This document shows, one piece after another, positions 1 to 9,142 of a stretch of 64,000 nucleotides of DNA (positions are counted from its first letter, which is position 1; each line of letters starts with the position of its first letter). Both the position numbers and the translations under genes were made by a program. The stretch comes from an uncultured Clostridia bacterium. GTDB taxonomy: Bacteria; Bacillota; Clostridia; TANB77; CAG-508. The stretch spans positions 186,001 through 250,000 of the forward strand of contig CAKPOF010000001.1 of NCBI GenBank assembly GCA_934169725.1, read 5' to 3'. The notes beneath the pieces are model-generated. The model did no database searches, was not told where the DNA came from, and worked only from the letters and a program-made list of their open reading frames with translations.

Positions 1-1145
1 TAAATAAAGCTTTATCCAAATATGAGTTTTTTAAAGTTAGATTAAAGGATGGTTTTTTTTGGAATTATCTAGAATATAATCCTAAAAAAATAATTATAGA
101 AGAAGAAAAAGAATATCCATGTAAATATATTGAACCAAAGGAAAATAATGAGTATTTGTTTAAAGTTACATATTTTGATAAAAAAATAAATATAGATATA
201 TTTCACTCTTTAACAGACGGAAATGGTGGAAGTATGTTTTTTAGAGAAATTGTATATAATTACATAGAATTAGCACATAAAGATGAATTTGATGAGGAAT
301 TAAGAAAAAAGAGAAAAATAGAATTATCAATTGAAGATAGTTATATTAAAAATTATAATAAATTGGCTAAAGGAAATAGCTCATCAAAAAAAGCATATAA
401 ATTAGCAGGAAAAAAAATAAAGTTAGGTGCAATATCTGCAATACATGAAATTATAAATTTAGAAGAGTTAAAACAAGAAGCAAAAAAAAGTGGGGCAACA
501 ATAACTCAATATTTAACAGCGGTATTAATATATTCAATATATAAAGCAAATTATGTAAAAAATAAAGATGATAAACCAATAAAAGTTTGTATACCAGTTA
601 ATTTAAAAAAATATTTTCCATCAAATACAATCTCAAATTTCTTTTCATATATAACATTAGAAGCTAATATGAAAAAAATAAAAGGTGATAATTTTGATGA
701 AATATTAGATTTTGTAAAAAAAGACTTTGCGAAAAAATTAGAACAAAAAGAAATTGAAAAAACAATGTCAGGCAATGTGAAAATTGGGACAAACCCATTT
801 ATACGAATTATTCCACTTGCATTAAAAAAGCCGCTAGTTAGATTAAGTTATATAGAAATAAGAAAATATACAACAACAACATTTTCAAATATAGGAAGAA
901 TAGGTATTATAGGAAAATATCAAAAATATATAGACAATTTTTGGATGTTAATTGCTCCAGAACCTATAGAAAAAATAAAGTGTTCAGCATGTTCATTTGA
1001 TAATAATATAGTTTTCACATTTACATCTATATTGGATGATTGTAGTATTGAAAATGAGTTTTACGAATTTTTAAAACAAAAAAATATTAATGTAAAAATA
1101 GAAAGTAATGGTGTTTTAGATGTTATATCCACAAAAACTAAGTAG
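1..1145 (+). CDS. Condensation/alcohol-acyltransferase-like protein, 5' end outside window
   Basis: The frame is open from the first base of the window, so the start lies upstream and only about 380 codons are seen. An HxxxDG-type motif (HSLTDG, bases 204-221) matches the catalytic motif of the CoA-dependent acyltransferase superfamily, which includes alcohol O-acetyltransferases and NRPS condensation domains. The general role would be transfer of an acyl group to an alcohol or amine; the substrate cannot be told. The next gene, a small membrane protein, overlaps its 3' end by 26 bases, suggesting coupled translation. No NRPS modules are visible, so a stand-alone acyltransferase is more likely. 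Confidence 0.6.
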   Translation, partial: NKALSKYEFFKVRLKDGFFWNYLEYNPKKIIIEEEKEYPCKYIEPKENNEYLFKVTYFDKKINIDIFHSLTDGNGGSMFFREIVYNYIELAHKDEFDEELRKKRKIELSIEDSYIKNYNKLAKGNSSSKKAYKLAGKKIKLGAISAIHEIINLEELKQEAKKSGATITQYLTAVLIYSIYKANYVKNKDDKPIKVCIPVNLKKYFPSNTISNFFSYITLEANMKKIKGDNFDEILDFVKKDFAKKLEQKEIEKTMSGNVKIGTNPFIRIIPLALKKPLVRLSYIEIRKYTTTTFSNIGRIGIIGKYQKYIDNFWMLIAPEPIEKIKCSACSFDNNIVFTFTSILDDCSIENEFYEFLKQKNINVKIESNGVLDVISTKTK

Positions 1146-1683
1146 TAAAAAAAATAATTTAATTATAAATGTATTAGTTGGCATATCAGTATTTATAGGA
1201 ATAATATTAATTATAATAAATAAGCTAACTACACCTCAAATACATTGGGCGGCACTTTGTAATGCTGGTATTGTATATGGCTGGTTAACTGTAATATATT
1301 CAATAAATAAAAGGACCAATATAGCTGGACATGTTATGATACAAACTATTGCGATTTCTATATTAACAACATATATTGATTATAGTTTGGGATTTAAAAA
1401 ATGGTCTTTAGAAATTTCAATACCTATAATAATTACAATAGCAAATATAACTATGTTAATATTAACAATAGTTAGTCATAAAAAATATATGAAGTATGCA
1501 ATATATCAATTAATTATATGTATATGTAGTTTGATACCAATATATTTTGTACAAGATAAAATAATACATAATGTTGTTTTAAGTTATATAGCAATAGGAA
1601 TTTCTGCATTAAATTTTATTTTGACAATAGCACTTTCAGCAAAAGATGTGAAAGATGAGGTAATAAGAAAATTTCATATGTAA
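1120..1683 (+). CDS. DUF6320-like integral membrane protein
   Basis: A 187-residue protein made almost entirely of hydrophobic helices (about five to six), with short basic loops. Size, hydrophobic pattern and position directly after an alcohol-acetyltransferase-like gene fit the DUF6320 family as I remember it; this assignment is from memory. It starts at ATG 1120 inside the end of the preceding gene, so the two are probably translated together. It may serve the acyltransferase at the membrane, but no catalytic motif is visible. The function is unknown. Confidence 0.5.
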   Translation: MLYPQKLSSKKNNLIINVLVGISVFIGIILIIINKLTTPQIHWAALCNAGIVYGWLTVIYSINKRTNIAGHVMIQTIAISILTTYIDYSLGFKKWSLEISIPIIITIANITMLILTIVSHKKYMKYAIYQLIICICSLIPIYFVQDKIIHNVVLSYIAIGISALNFILTIALSAKDVKDEVIRKFHM

Positions 1684-1701
1684 TAAAAAGGGGGAAATAG
1701 T

Positions 1702-2439
1702 ATGGCTTATATGGGAAGAGGAGGAGCTCCAAGTCCTAGAAGTAATAGTGATTCTAATGATAGAGATGATAACAAAGAAGATAAGGAATATTATAACTGG
1801 TTTTATCATTATTGGGTAACATATGTTCCATTAGATAACACATATGTTATAATGCAAATGATTGTTGTTTTTATTATATTAGTAGTAGCTTCAATTACTT
1901 TTATTACAACATACAAATCAACAATAGTAGATCCAGTTGGTGATATTAAAAAAATATTTATAAATACACACTTAATATTAATAGGAATTTTATTGTTAGT
2001 TACAATAGTAGTTAATAAATTTTCTAAAAAATCGATTGATTTGATGAGGAGATTAGGTTTAATTTTAGCAATTTCCATATTAATGTTATTAACATTTTTT
2101 AGTATAAGATTAAGCTTAGATGCAACATATAATAAAGATAAATTTGAACAAATATATGAAGAACAAAATATATCAGATGATAATAATAAAAAGTCAAAGA
2201 TAGATATTGGCTTAACAGGAGTAAGTATAAAAAGCGAAAAAGAATATTATATAAATGAATGTGTAAAATTATATAGTATTTTTAAAACTAAAAGCTATGG
2301 AACACTAGGGATAAACTTTTTACTTTGTATATTATTGATTTATCAGATAGTGAAGAATCAGAAAATTCAGATAAAAAAAGAAAGATTAGGTAGAGATGAA
2401 GCAGTATTGTTTGATACAGAAGAAAATATTAAATTTTAA
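1702..2439 (+). CDS. Membrane protein of unknown function with charged N-terminus
   Basis: A 245-residue protein with a Gly/Ser/Asp-rich hydrophilic N-terminal tail of about 30 residues, then two pairs of hydrophobic segments (about residues 50-70, 90-110, 120-140 and 200-220) separated by a polar loop rich in Asn, Asp and Lys. A good ribosome site (AAGGGGG) precedes ATG 1702. It lies 18 bases after the DUF6320-like gene and 23 bases before another membrane protein, so the four genes look like one transcription unit. I do not recognise the family. Confidence 0.55.
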   Translation: MAYMGRGGAPSPRSNSDSNDRDDNKEDKEYYNWFYHYWVTYVPLDNTYVIMQMIVVFIILVVASITFITTYKSTIVDPVGDIKKIFINTHLILIGILLLVTIVVNKFSKKSIDLMRRLGLILAISILMLLTFFSIRLSLDATYNKDKFEQIYEEQNISDDNNKKSKIDIGLTGVSIKSEKEYYINECVKLYSIFKTKSYGTLGINFLLCILLIYQIVKNQKIQIKKERLGRDEAVLFDTEENIKF

Positions 2440-2462
2440 AAATTAAAAAAGGAGATGTGTTT

Positions 2463-2930
2463 ATGGAAGAAAAAGAAAAGGAATTTTCAAAAAAAGTAAA
2501 TATTGATAAAGCAATAAAGAAAAGTAATACAGCTATAGCGTTGATTACAATAAGTGTATTAACATATGTTGTACCATTAACAGAGGGGAATTTTGATTTT
2601 GGAATGATTTTTGAAGTTATATCATTGGTATTTACATTAATATCAAGATTATATATGTCAAAATATAATGCAATAAAATCAAGAACATTTAATATTTGTT
2701 CTATATTTTCAGTGGGATGGATTTTAATATATGATATTATGATTTTTTTATCTTCAACAGATAGTTTATTTTATATTGATTATTATGATTGGTTTGAAAT
2801 ATTTACAATAGGATATATGGTTATATTGTTTTTAATTAATAAAGATTTATCAAAGGCTGATAATCCAGAAAAATATAAAGAAAGCACAGATTGGTTTTAT
2901 GAGAAATATGAAGATGAAAATAAAAAATAA
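2463..2930 (+). CDS. Small membrane protein of unknown function
   Basis: A 155-residue protein with an acidic/basic N-terminal tail, about four hydrophobic segments and a charged C-terminal tail. An in-frame GTG exists at 2457, but AAGGAG at 2449-2454 is spaced 8 bases from ATG 2463, which is therefore chosen. It is the last gene of the four-gene unit and is followed at once by a strong terminator. No family is recognised. Confidence 0.55.
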   Translation: MEEKEKEFSKKVNIDKAIKKSNTAIALITISVLTYVVPLTEGNFDFGMIFEVISLVFTLISRLYMSKYNAIKSRTFNICSIFSVGWILIYDIMIFLSSTDSLFYIDYYDWFEIFTIGYMVILFLINKDLSKADNPEKYKESTDWFYEKYEDENKK

Positions 2931-2934
2931 AACA

Positions 2935-2975
2935 AAAAATATATAAACTTTTACAAGAGTTTATATATTTTTTTT
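2935..2975 (+). terminator. Rho-independent terminator
   Basis: A 15-bp inverted repeat (2935-2949 with 2958-2972) around an 8-base loop, ending in a run of T. It closes the first four-gene unit. Confidence 0.8.
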
Positions 2976-3084
2976 GCTAATTCTAACACTAATATTGTTA
3001 TTATTTAAAAATAAAGAAACAAATAGATTTATAAAACACTCAAAAAAGTGATATAGTTTACTATGGGATAGGAAAGGAGGTTAT

Positions 3085-4017
3085 ATGTGGATATTAGATA
3101 AATTTAAAGTAATAAATAAAACTATTTGTTTCGAAGAACTTTCGACAGAATGGCTAGAGGTAAAAAAGCATACAATTAAACAATCTACATATTATAAGTA
3201 TGCATATTGCATTGATAAATATTTAAAAAAAGAATTTGCAAATTTTAAAAAAAAAGATTTAGAAAGATATGATTATATTAATATTACAAATAAATTAACA
3301 AAAGAATTATCCCCAAAATCAGTAAAAGAAATATTAAATATTTTAAAATCAATATTAAAATATTCTAATCAAAAATATGATACAAATATAAAAGTTGATT
3401 TAATTATTTCACCAAAAGTTCATGTTAAAGAAATAAGTGTTTTTACAAACAAGGAAGTTAATAGAATTGAAAAATATTGCTTAAAGGAAAATTCATTGCG
3501 AAGTTTAGGAATTTTAATATGTCTTAATACAGGACTAAGAATAGGAGAGATTTGTGCTTTGAAATGGAAAAATATCGATTTGGAGAGAAGGGTTATTCAT
3601 ATAAAAAAAACATTACAAAGAGTATATACTCTAGAAAAGAAAACAGAAGTAATAATAGATAGAAGTAAAACAGAGTCTTCAATTAGAGATATACCAATGT
3701 CTGACAAAATATATAACATATTAAAAAAAGAGTATAATAAACAAAATCCAGAAAACTTCTTTTTGACGGGAAAAGACAAAAAGTATATAGAGCCAAGAAA
3801 TTATCAAAATATTTTTAAACAAATATTACGTGACAGCAAAGTAAAAGAATATAATTTTCATGTTCTAAGACATACATTTGCTACTAATTGTATAAAAGTT
3901 GGAATGGATATAAAATCTCTTAGTGAAATTTTAGGGCATTCTAGTGTAGATGTTACATTAAATCGTTATGTTCATTCTTCTTATGAAATGAAAAAGAAAT
4001 ATTTACAAAAACTATAA
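3085..4017 (+). CDS. Tyrosine recombinase / phage-type integrase
   Basis: A 310-residue site-specific recombinase. An N-terminal SAM-like DNA-binding domain (about 15-95) precedes a catalytic domain (about 120-305) in which all six expected residues can be placed: R152 in TGLRIGE, K195, H259 and R262 in HVLRHTF, H285 in LGHSS and the nucleophile Y295 in NRYVHS. AAAGGAGG precedes ATG 3085. It stands alone, with no phage structural, excisionase or relaxase genes nearby, and no tRNA or att repeat was seen. It may be an orphan integrase, a relic of a lost element, or a local inversion recombinase. Confidence 0.85.
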   Translation: MWILDKFKVINKTICFEELSTEWLEVKKHTIKQSTYYKYAYCIDKYLKKEFANFKKKDLERYDYINITNKLTKELSPKSVKEILNILKSILKYSNQKYDTNIKVDLIISPKVHVKEISVFTNKEVNRIEKYCLKENSLRSLGILICLNTGLRIGEICALKWKNIDLERRVIHIKKTLQRVYTLEKKTEVIIDRSKTESSIRDIPMSDKIYNILKKEYNKQNPENFFLTGKDKKYIEPRNYQNIFKQILRDSKVKEYNFHVLRHTFATNCIKVGMDIKSLSEILGHSSVDVTLNRYVHSSYEMKKKYLQKL

Positions 4018-4088
4018 AAAATATATACAAAAAAATATTAATATGATAAAATCTAAATTGAAAAATAAAAAAGGAAAGAGGTAGTTTT

Positions 4089-5858
4089 ATGAAAAAGAAA
4101 TCAATAGGACTTGTAATTATAATTTTAATAATATTAATTATTTTAGTAGGATGTTTCACATATGCATACGCTTTTACAGATGCATTTAAATCAAATAAAC
4201 AATTATTTTTCAAATATCTAGGACAAACTTTAGATGAAGAAAATGGTTTATTTAATAGTAAAATAGAAAATTATTTGGACAAAAAAAGTAATGGAAAATA
4301 TGAAAATGAAGGAGAAATTAAAGTTAATGTATCAGACCTTGAAGGTGTAGAACAATCAGTAATGGATAATGTTAACAATATGAATATAAAATATTCTGGA
4401 AAAAAAGACAATACTAATCAAAACATCGAAGGAAATATAACAGTAAATTATAATGATGATGTTAATTTTCCAGTAAGTTATAAATATGTAAATGACACAT
4501 TAGGAATTCAAACAGATTATATATCAAAAAAATATATAGGAATTGAAAATAAAAATTTAAAAGAATTTGCTGAAAAATTTGGGATTACAGATGTTGAAAA
4601 TGTACCAGATAAAATTGAATTAGATAAAAGTACAACAGATAAACTTACTGCAGATGAGAAAAAACAACTTAATGATAAATATGTAGAGATAGTTAAAGAA
4701 ATAGCTGATAAAAAAGAATTTTCAAAAACACAAGAAAATGGAATGGATAAATTATCAGTTAATATAACAAATCAAGAAATAAAAGATTTAATGATAAAAT
4801 TATTGGAAACATTAAAAGATGATAAAGATGTTATGTCTAAATTGGATAGTATATATAACGAATATGGTGGAGTATTAAAGAAAGCAGAAAACTTAGCACA
4901 AGATAGTGTTGGAAGTGAAGAAAGTACAAGTAGTACAAAAGATAATTCTTTAGAAACAGATATACAAAGCTTAATAGATGAGTTAAATAAAGCAGAAATA
5001 CAAGATGGAACTTCTGAAATAGCAGTATATAAAATTGGAAAAGTATTTTCAGGTTTATCATTAAAAATGGATAATGATGAAGTTAAATTATTAAAAGAAA
5101 ATACACAAGATAGTATAAAATATACTTTAAATATAGTTTCAGATGATTCAGTAGAAGGTTTGTCAATAGAAAAAGGTGAAATGAATTTAGTAGTTAATTA
5201 CAAGAATATACAACAATCAACAGTTAATGAAGAGGTTACAGCAGATGTAATAGACAAAAGTGATGATAAAGAACAAAAAATTTCATATTCATTAAATACA
5301 ACAAATAAATTTAGTGATGATATTAGTATAGATGATTTTAAGGATGATGAAATACAAAAATTAAATGAACAAGATGGTTCATATATTGCTAATTTATTGA
5401 TAAAAGTTATTCAAAGAATACAAGATGTTAATACAGAACAAATGGATAAAATAGGATTTAAAGGAACAACAAATCCATTATTATATACAAATCCAATTAC
5501 TTTAAATATAATTGATAATGGATTAATAACAACAAACGATGATGAATCAGAAAGTGATACAGAAACAGTTGGAACAGGAATATCAGAAGATAAAGAAGCA
5601 GCTATAACAGATATTGGTGAAGCATATACAGCATATATGGAGAATAAATATTCATCTTCGGATTCATCAACAGATGTAGGAAGTTTCAATGATTGGATGA
5701 AAGAAAATGGGGAAGAATATATGAATGATTCAGCACATTATACATATTCAATGGAAGATGGAACAGTTGAAACAAAAAATACAAATAAAAATGGAAAAAC
5801 TGAAATAGCGGAAATAAACACAACTGGTGGATTAGGTAGTTGGACAGAATCTGAATAG
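4089..5858 (+). CDS. Membrane-anchored extracellular protein with pilin-like C-terminal domain
   Basis: 589 residues: an N-terminal signal anchor (about residues 5-30), then a large Asp/Lys/Asn-rich extracellular part resembling the DUF6583-type proteins of Clostridia (family from memory). The last 90 residues, from about 500, closely match the globular part of the type IV pilin at 60615-61052: both carry DKEAAITD, AYTAYME and a closing GG...W. It lacks the prepilin cleavage site, so it is not itself a pilin. It could be an anchor that contacts the pilus, or the product of a recombination that copied the pilin head. It is monocistronic with its own terminator. Confidence 0.6.
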   Translation: MKKKSIGLVIIILIILIILVGCFTYAYAFTDAFKSNKQLFFKYLGQTLDEENGLFNSKIENYLDKKSNGKYENEGEIKVNVSDLEGVEQSVMDNVNNMNIKYSGKKDNTNQNIEGNITVNYNDDVNFPVSYKYVNDTLGIQTDYISKKYIGIENKNLKEFAEKFGITDVENVPDKIELDKSTTDKLTADEKKQLNDKYVEIVKEIADKKEFSKTQENGMDKLSVNITNQEIKDLMIKLLETLKDDKDVMSKLDSIYNEYGGVLKKAENLAQDSVGSEESTSSTKDNSLETDIQSLIDELNKAEIQDGTSEIAVYKIGKVFSGLSLKMDNDEVKLLKENTQDSIKYTLNIVSDDSVEGLSIEKGEMNLVVNYKNIQQSTVNEEVTADVIDKSDDKEQKISYSLNTTNKFSDDISIDDFKDDEIQKLNEQDGSYIANLLIKVIQRIQDVNTEQMDKIGFKGTTNPLLYTNPITLNIIDNGLITTNDDESESDTETVGTGISEDKEAAITDIGEAYTAYMENKYSSSDSSTDVGSFNDWMKENGEEYMNDSAHYTYSMEDGTVETKNTNKNGKTEIAEINTTGGLGSWTESE

Positions 5859-5870
5859 AAATATATAATA

Positions 5871-5902
5871 AAAAATACACTATGCTTTATAGTGTATTTT
5901 TT
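5871..5902 (+). terminator. Rho-independent terminator
   Basis: A 12-bp stem (5872-5883 with 5889-5900) around a 5-base loop, followed by T residues, directly after the 589-residue surface protein gene. Confidence 0.8.
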
Positions 5903-6032
5903 ATATACTAGGAAATTTCTCATTTCCTAGTATATAAAAATGCTATAATCGCTATTGCCTTTGAGATTTTCTCCTTTCAGTCGAAAACTCAAATCGGCGA
6001 GAACAAAGGGCGACCTAAAGTCGCTTTGTTCT
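5902..6032. repeat. Dispersed 131-bp intergenic repeat, copy A
   Basis: The same 131 bp recurs at 50910-51040 with a single base difference, and in diverged form at 22812-22939. It contains two hairpins: an outer 15-bp palindrome (TATATACTAGGAAAT and its complement) and, at the far end, AGAACAAAGGGCGAC opposite GTCGCTTTGTTCT. Here it lies between two converging genes. It has no coding capacity and resembles a REP/BIME or MITE-like element. Confidence 0.8.
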
Positions 6033-6036
6033 TGTA

Positions 6037-8058
6037 TTATGTATTAATTGTTTGTATGTTGAATTTAGATGAAATTAATTTTACGATTAAATCTGAAGTT
6101 TCCTCAACTCCTAATTTATCACTATTAATACAAATATCATAATTCCCAAAATCTTTCCAATTCTTTCCTGTGTAATATTTATAATGATTTGCACGTAGTT
6201 TATCAATTCTAGTTATTTCTTTTTCAGCTTTTTTAGAATCAATTCCATAATATTCAACAGCTCTATTTATTTTACTTTGTTTATCACTATAAACAAAGAT
6301 TTTGAAAATATTTTCTTTGTCTTTTAAAATATCATCAGCACATCTACCAACAATAACGCAAGATTCTTTATTTGCAACTTCTTTTATTAATTCAGATTCT
6401 CTAATAAATAATTCATTTTCATTATTGAATTCAGAATAATAACCATTGTTGAAAACAGCTGATAAATCTCTTTTTTGTTCATTTTCTTCAATATATTTTT
6501 CTGAATAACCAGTTTCTTCTGCTATTTTCATAATAAATTCATTATCATATAAATGAATTCCTAATTTTTGTGATACTAACTCACCGATATATCTTCCACC
6601 AGAACCATATTCTCTTGAAATTGTAATAGTAATATGTTCATTATTTGGTAATGTATAAGTTGTTGTATTAGTATGAGCAGTATGAGGTTTATTTTCAATA
6701 GATTTTGCATCTAATTTTCTAACTTGTAAAATTAATAATGTTGATGCAACGACAAATGCTGCACCATCTGCAACTGGACCAGCATGTAAAAATCCATTAA
6801 GTCCACCAATATTACCTAAAATTATCATTGATGGAATTAAAAAAATAATTTGTCTTGATAATGAAATAATTGCACTTTTTGCACCTTTTCCAATTGCTTG
6901 AAAAAATATTCCAGCAGGTATTTGAATACCATTACAAATACATAACATTAAATATGTTCTAAAGGCAGTACATGCAAATTCCATATATAGTTCATTTCCA
7001 CTACCAAACATTGAAATTAGTTTGTCAGGGATTAATTGGAATAATGCAAATGCTATAGTACTTACAACTATACCTGTAGATAATACAATTTTTAAAGTTT
7101 TCTTTACTCTATCATATTTTTGTGCCCCATAATTATAACCCCAAATTGGTTGAGCTCCAGCAGCAATACCAATTATAATGCTGTTTAGAATTTGACTAAT
7201 TTTCATAACAATACCTAAAACGGTAATTGGAATTTCAGCACCAAATTTTGTTTCTGCTCCTAATTTACCAAGTAAATTATTTTCAAAAGCCATAACTACA
7301 ACAATACTCATTTGTGTTATAAAACTACTAATACCAAGCACAGAAACTTTAGCTGAAATAGAAGGTTTTAATTTTATATCAGATTTTTCAATTTTAATAC
7401 TTTTTAGTCTTTTTAAGTACCATACGTTTATAATAAAGTTTACAATTTGACTAATTACAGTAGATATAGCAGCACCTTCAACTCCCATTTTTAAAACAAA
7501 TATGAATACAGGATCTAACACTGTATTTAGTAAAGCACCTGTAAGCATAGAAATCATAGAATATTTTGGACTTCCATCAGCTCTAATAATTGAATTTAAA
7601 GTTGTTCCAACCATCATAAAAGGTAACCCTATAGCTGTAACAAAACCATATTTTAAAGCATAATCTCTTAAAGCATCAGTACAACCAAAAATATTTAGAA
7701 TTTGTGGTAAAAATGTTAAAATTATTATACATAAAAGTATAGCAACTATAACAGAAGTTAAAATTCCATTAATAACACCTCTACTAGCTTCTTTTTTGTC
7801 TTTCTCTCCAAGTTTAAGACTTAAATATGCTGAGCTCCCATCACCAAACATTAATGCAAATGCTAAGCAAAGCATTGTAAGTGGAAACACAACATTTGTA
7901 GCACCATTTCCTATATAGCCAACTCCCCAGCCAATAAAGATTTGATCAACAATATTATATAAGGAGTTAACAACTAAGGAAATTATGCATGGAATAGAAA
8001 ATTTTCTAATTAATTTTCCGATTTTTTCGTAACCTAGAATGTTTTCTTTTTCTTCCAT
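6037..8058 (-). CDS. MATE family transporter fused to a cytidylate-kinase-like domain
   Basis: 673 residues. Residues 1 to about 450 form a MATE (MepA/NorM-type) multidrug/Na+ antiporter with about 12 membrane helices. After a short Thr/His-rich linker, residues from about 465 begin with ISREYGSGGR and match the cytidylate-kinase-like P-loop family (Cytidylate_kin_2 type). MATE alone is usually about 450 residues, so the C-terminus is an added soluble cytoplasmic domain. Such fusions are known from Firmicutes genomes, but the role of the kinase half is not established. AAGGAGG precedes the start. The gene has a leader with a terminator-like hairpin. Confidence 0.85.
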   Translation of the reverse strand: MEEKENILGYEKIGKLIRKFSIPCIISLVVNSLYNIVDQIFIGWGVGYIGNGATNVVFPLTMLCLAFALMFGDGSSAYLSLKLGEKDKKEASRGVINGILTSVIVAILLCIIILTFLPQILNIFGCTDALRDYALKYGFVTAIGLPFMMVGTTLNSIIRADGSPKYSMISMLTGALLNTVLDPVFIFVLKMGVEGAAISTVISQIVNFIINVWYLKRLKSIKIEKSDIKLKPSISAKVSVLGISSFITQMSIVVVMAFENNLLGKLGAETKFGAEIPITVLGIVMKISQILNSIIIGIAAGAQPIWGYNYGAQKYDRVKKTLKIVLSTGIVVSTIAFALFQLIPDKLISMFGSGNELYMEFACTAFRTYLMLCICNGIQIPAGIFFQAIGKGAKSAIISLSRQIIFLIPSMIILGNIGGLNGFLHAGPVADGAAFVVASTLLILQVRKLDAKSIENKPHTAHTNTTTYTLPNNEHITITISREYGSGGRYIGELVSQKLGIHLYDNEFIMKIAEETGYSEKYIEENEQKRDLSAVFNNGYYSEFNNENELFIRESELIKEVANKESCVIVGRCADDILKDKENIFKIFVYSDKQSKINRAVEYYGIDSKKAEKEITRIDKLRANHYKYYTGKNWKDFGNYDICINSDKLGVEETSDLIVKLISSKFNIQTINT

Positions 8059-8093
8059 TTTTTCCTCCTTCTTATTTTATGAGCATAAAAAGA

Positions 8094-8117
8094 CAACACT
8101 TTTAATTATCAGTGTTG
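8094..8117 (-). promoter_or_regulatory. Terminator-like hairpin in the leader of the MATE gene
   Basis: Read on the minus strand, CAACACT (8117-8111), a 10-base loop and AGTGTTG (8100-8094) are followed by TCTTTTTAT. It lies between the predicted promoter at 8175-8204 and the MATE start, so it could attenuate the gene. I could not match the leader to a known riboswitch class. Confidence 0.4.
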
Positions 8118-8174
8118 AATATACCCACTATTATTGTTGGACGAAATATATAAGAATATTTATCCATAGTAGCT

Positions 8175-8204
8175 ATTATATAATAAATATAGCTAAAAAG
8201 TCAA
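8175..8204 (-). promoter_or_regulatory. Sigma-A-type promoter for the MATE gene
   Basis: On the minus strand TTGACT (8204-8199) and TATAAT (8180-8175) are separated by 18 bases. This gives a leader of about 110 bases before the start at 8058. Confidence 0.6.
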
Positions 8205-8235
8205 GAAAAAAATAAATGAAAAATAAAAGTTAGCC

Positions 8236-8264
8236 TTGACAAACAAATGGATACATGGTAACAT
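8236..8264 (+). promoter_or_regulatory. Sigma-A-type promoter of the suf operon
   Basis: Consensus TTGACA (8236-8241), a 17-base spacer and TAACAT (8259-8264). GTTAG (8229-8233 and 8265-8269) and CTAAC (8276-8280) flank it as inverted elements, possibly an operator for an iron-sulfur-responsive regulator; that role is inferred. Confidence 0.6.
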
Positions 8265-8371
8265 GTTAGCGTCAACTAACAACAAAGAAAAAATGGAATA
8301 AATGCATATAAAAATACACAATATAAAGAAAAGTAATAAAAATGATATTTATGCAAGAAAGGGAGATAGGA

Positions 8372-9112
8372 ATGAAAGAAGAATTATTAAATATAAAAGA
8401 TTTATATGTAAATGCAGGAGAAAAAGAAATATTAAAAGGACTTAATTTAAAAATAAATAAAGGTGAGGTACATGTAATTATGGGACCAAATGGTGCAGGA
8501 AAATCAACATTAGCAAATGTTATATTAAATAATCCTGTATATACTAAAATAAGTGGGGAAGTTGATTTAGAGGGAGAAAACATAAATGACTTATCTACAG
8601 ATAAAATAGCTAATAAAGGTGTGTTTATGTCATTCCAAACACCAGAAGAAATTCCAGGAATTACTGTAACAAACTTTTTAAAATATACAAAAGGAAAAAA
8701 AGAAAACAAACCAATAAAAATATTTCAATTTAAAGATGAAGTAAAAAAATATATGGAAGAATTAAATATGAATTCTAAATTAATGGAAAGAGATTTTAAT
8801 GTAGGATTTTCAGGAGGAGAAAAAAAGAAAAATGAAATTTTACAAATGTTAGTTTTAAATCCTAAACTTGCAATTTTAGATGAAACAGATTCAGGACTAG
8901 ATGTAGATGCAATAAGAACTGTTTCAAAAGGTATAGAAATGTTTAAAAATGAGAACAATGGAGTTTTAATAATTACTCATGGTACAAAGATATTAAGTCA
9001 ATTAAAAGTAGACTATGTTCATATTTTAATAGATGGAAAAATTGTAAAAACAAGTACAGGAGATTTAGCAAAAGAAATAGAAGAAAATGGATATGCACAA
9101 TACAGAAAATAA
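8372..9112 (+). CDS. sufC: SufC, ABC-type ATPase of Fe-S cluster assembly
   Basis: 246 residues. Walker A GPNGAGKST, the signature FSGGEKKK and Walker B LAILDE are all present, and length matches SufC. SufC drives assembly of Fe-S clusters on the SufBCD scaffold in the cytosol. ATG 8372 is preferred over the upstream in-frame ATG 8342 because GGGAG (8361-8365) sits 6 bases before it and the protein then begins like other SufC proteins. It is first in sufC-sufB-sufD-sufS-sufU-mnmA, all on one strand with gaps of 15-31 bases. Confidence 0.93.
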   Translation: MKEELLNIKDLYVNAGEKEILKGLNLKINKGEVHVIMGPNGAGKSTLANVILNNPVYTKISGEVDLEGENINDLSTDKIANKGVFMSFQTPEEIPGITVTNFLKYTKGKKENKPIKIFQFKDEVKKYMEELNMNSKLMERDFNVGFSGGEKKKNEILQMLVLNPKLAILDETDSGLDVDAIRTVSKGIEMFKNENNGVLIITHGTKILSQLKVDYVHILIDGKIVKTSTGDLAKEIEENGYAQYRK

Positions 9113-9142
9113 ATAATTATAAATCAAGGAAGGAATAAAAAA

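Noticed and set aside
3085..4017. A prophage or integrative element linked to the tyrosine recombinase
   Set aside because: No phage, conjugation or excisionase genes and no attachment repeats were seen around it; the gene is listed only as an orphan recombinase.
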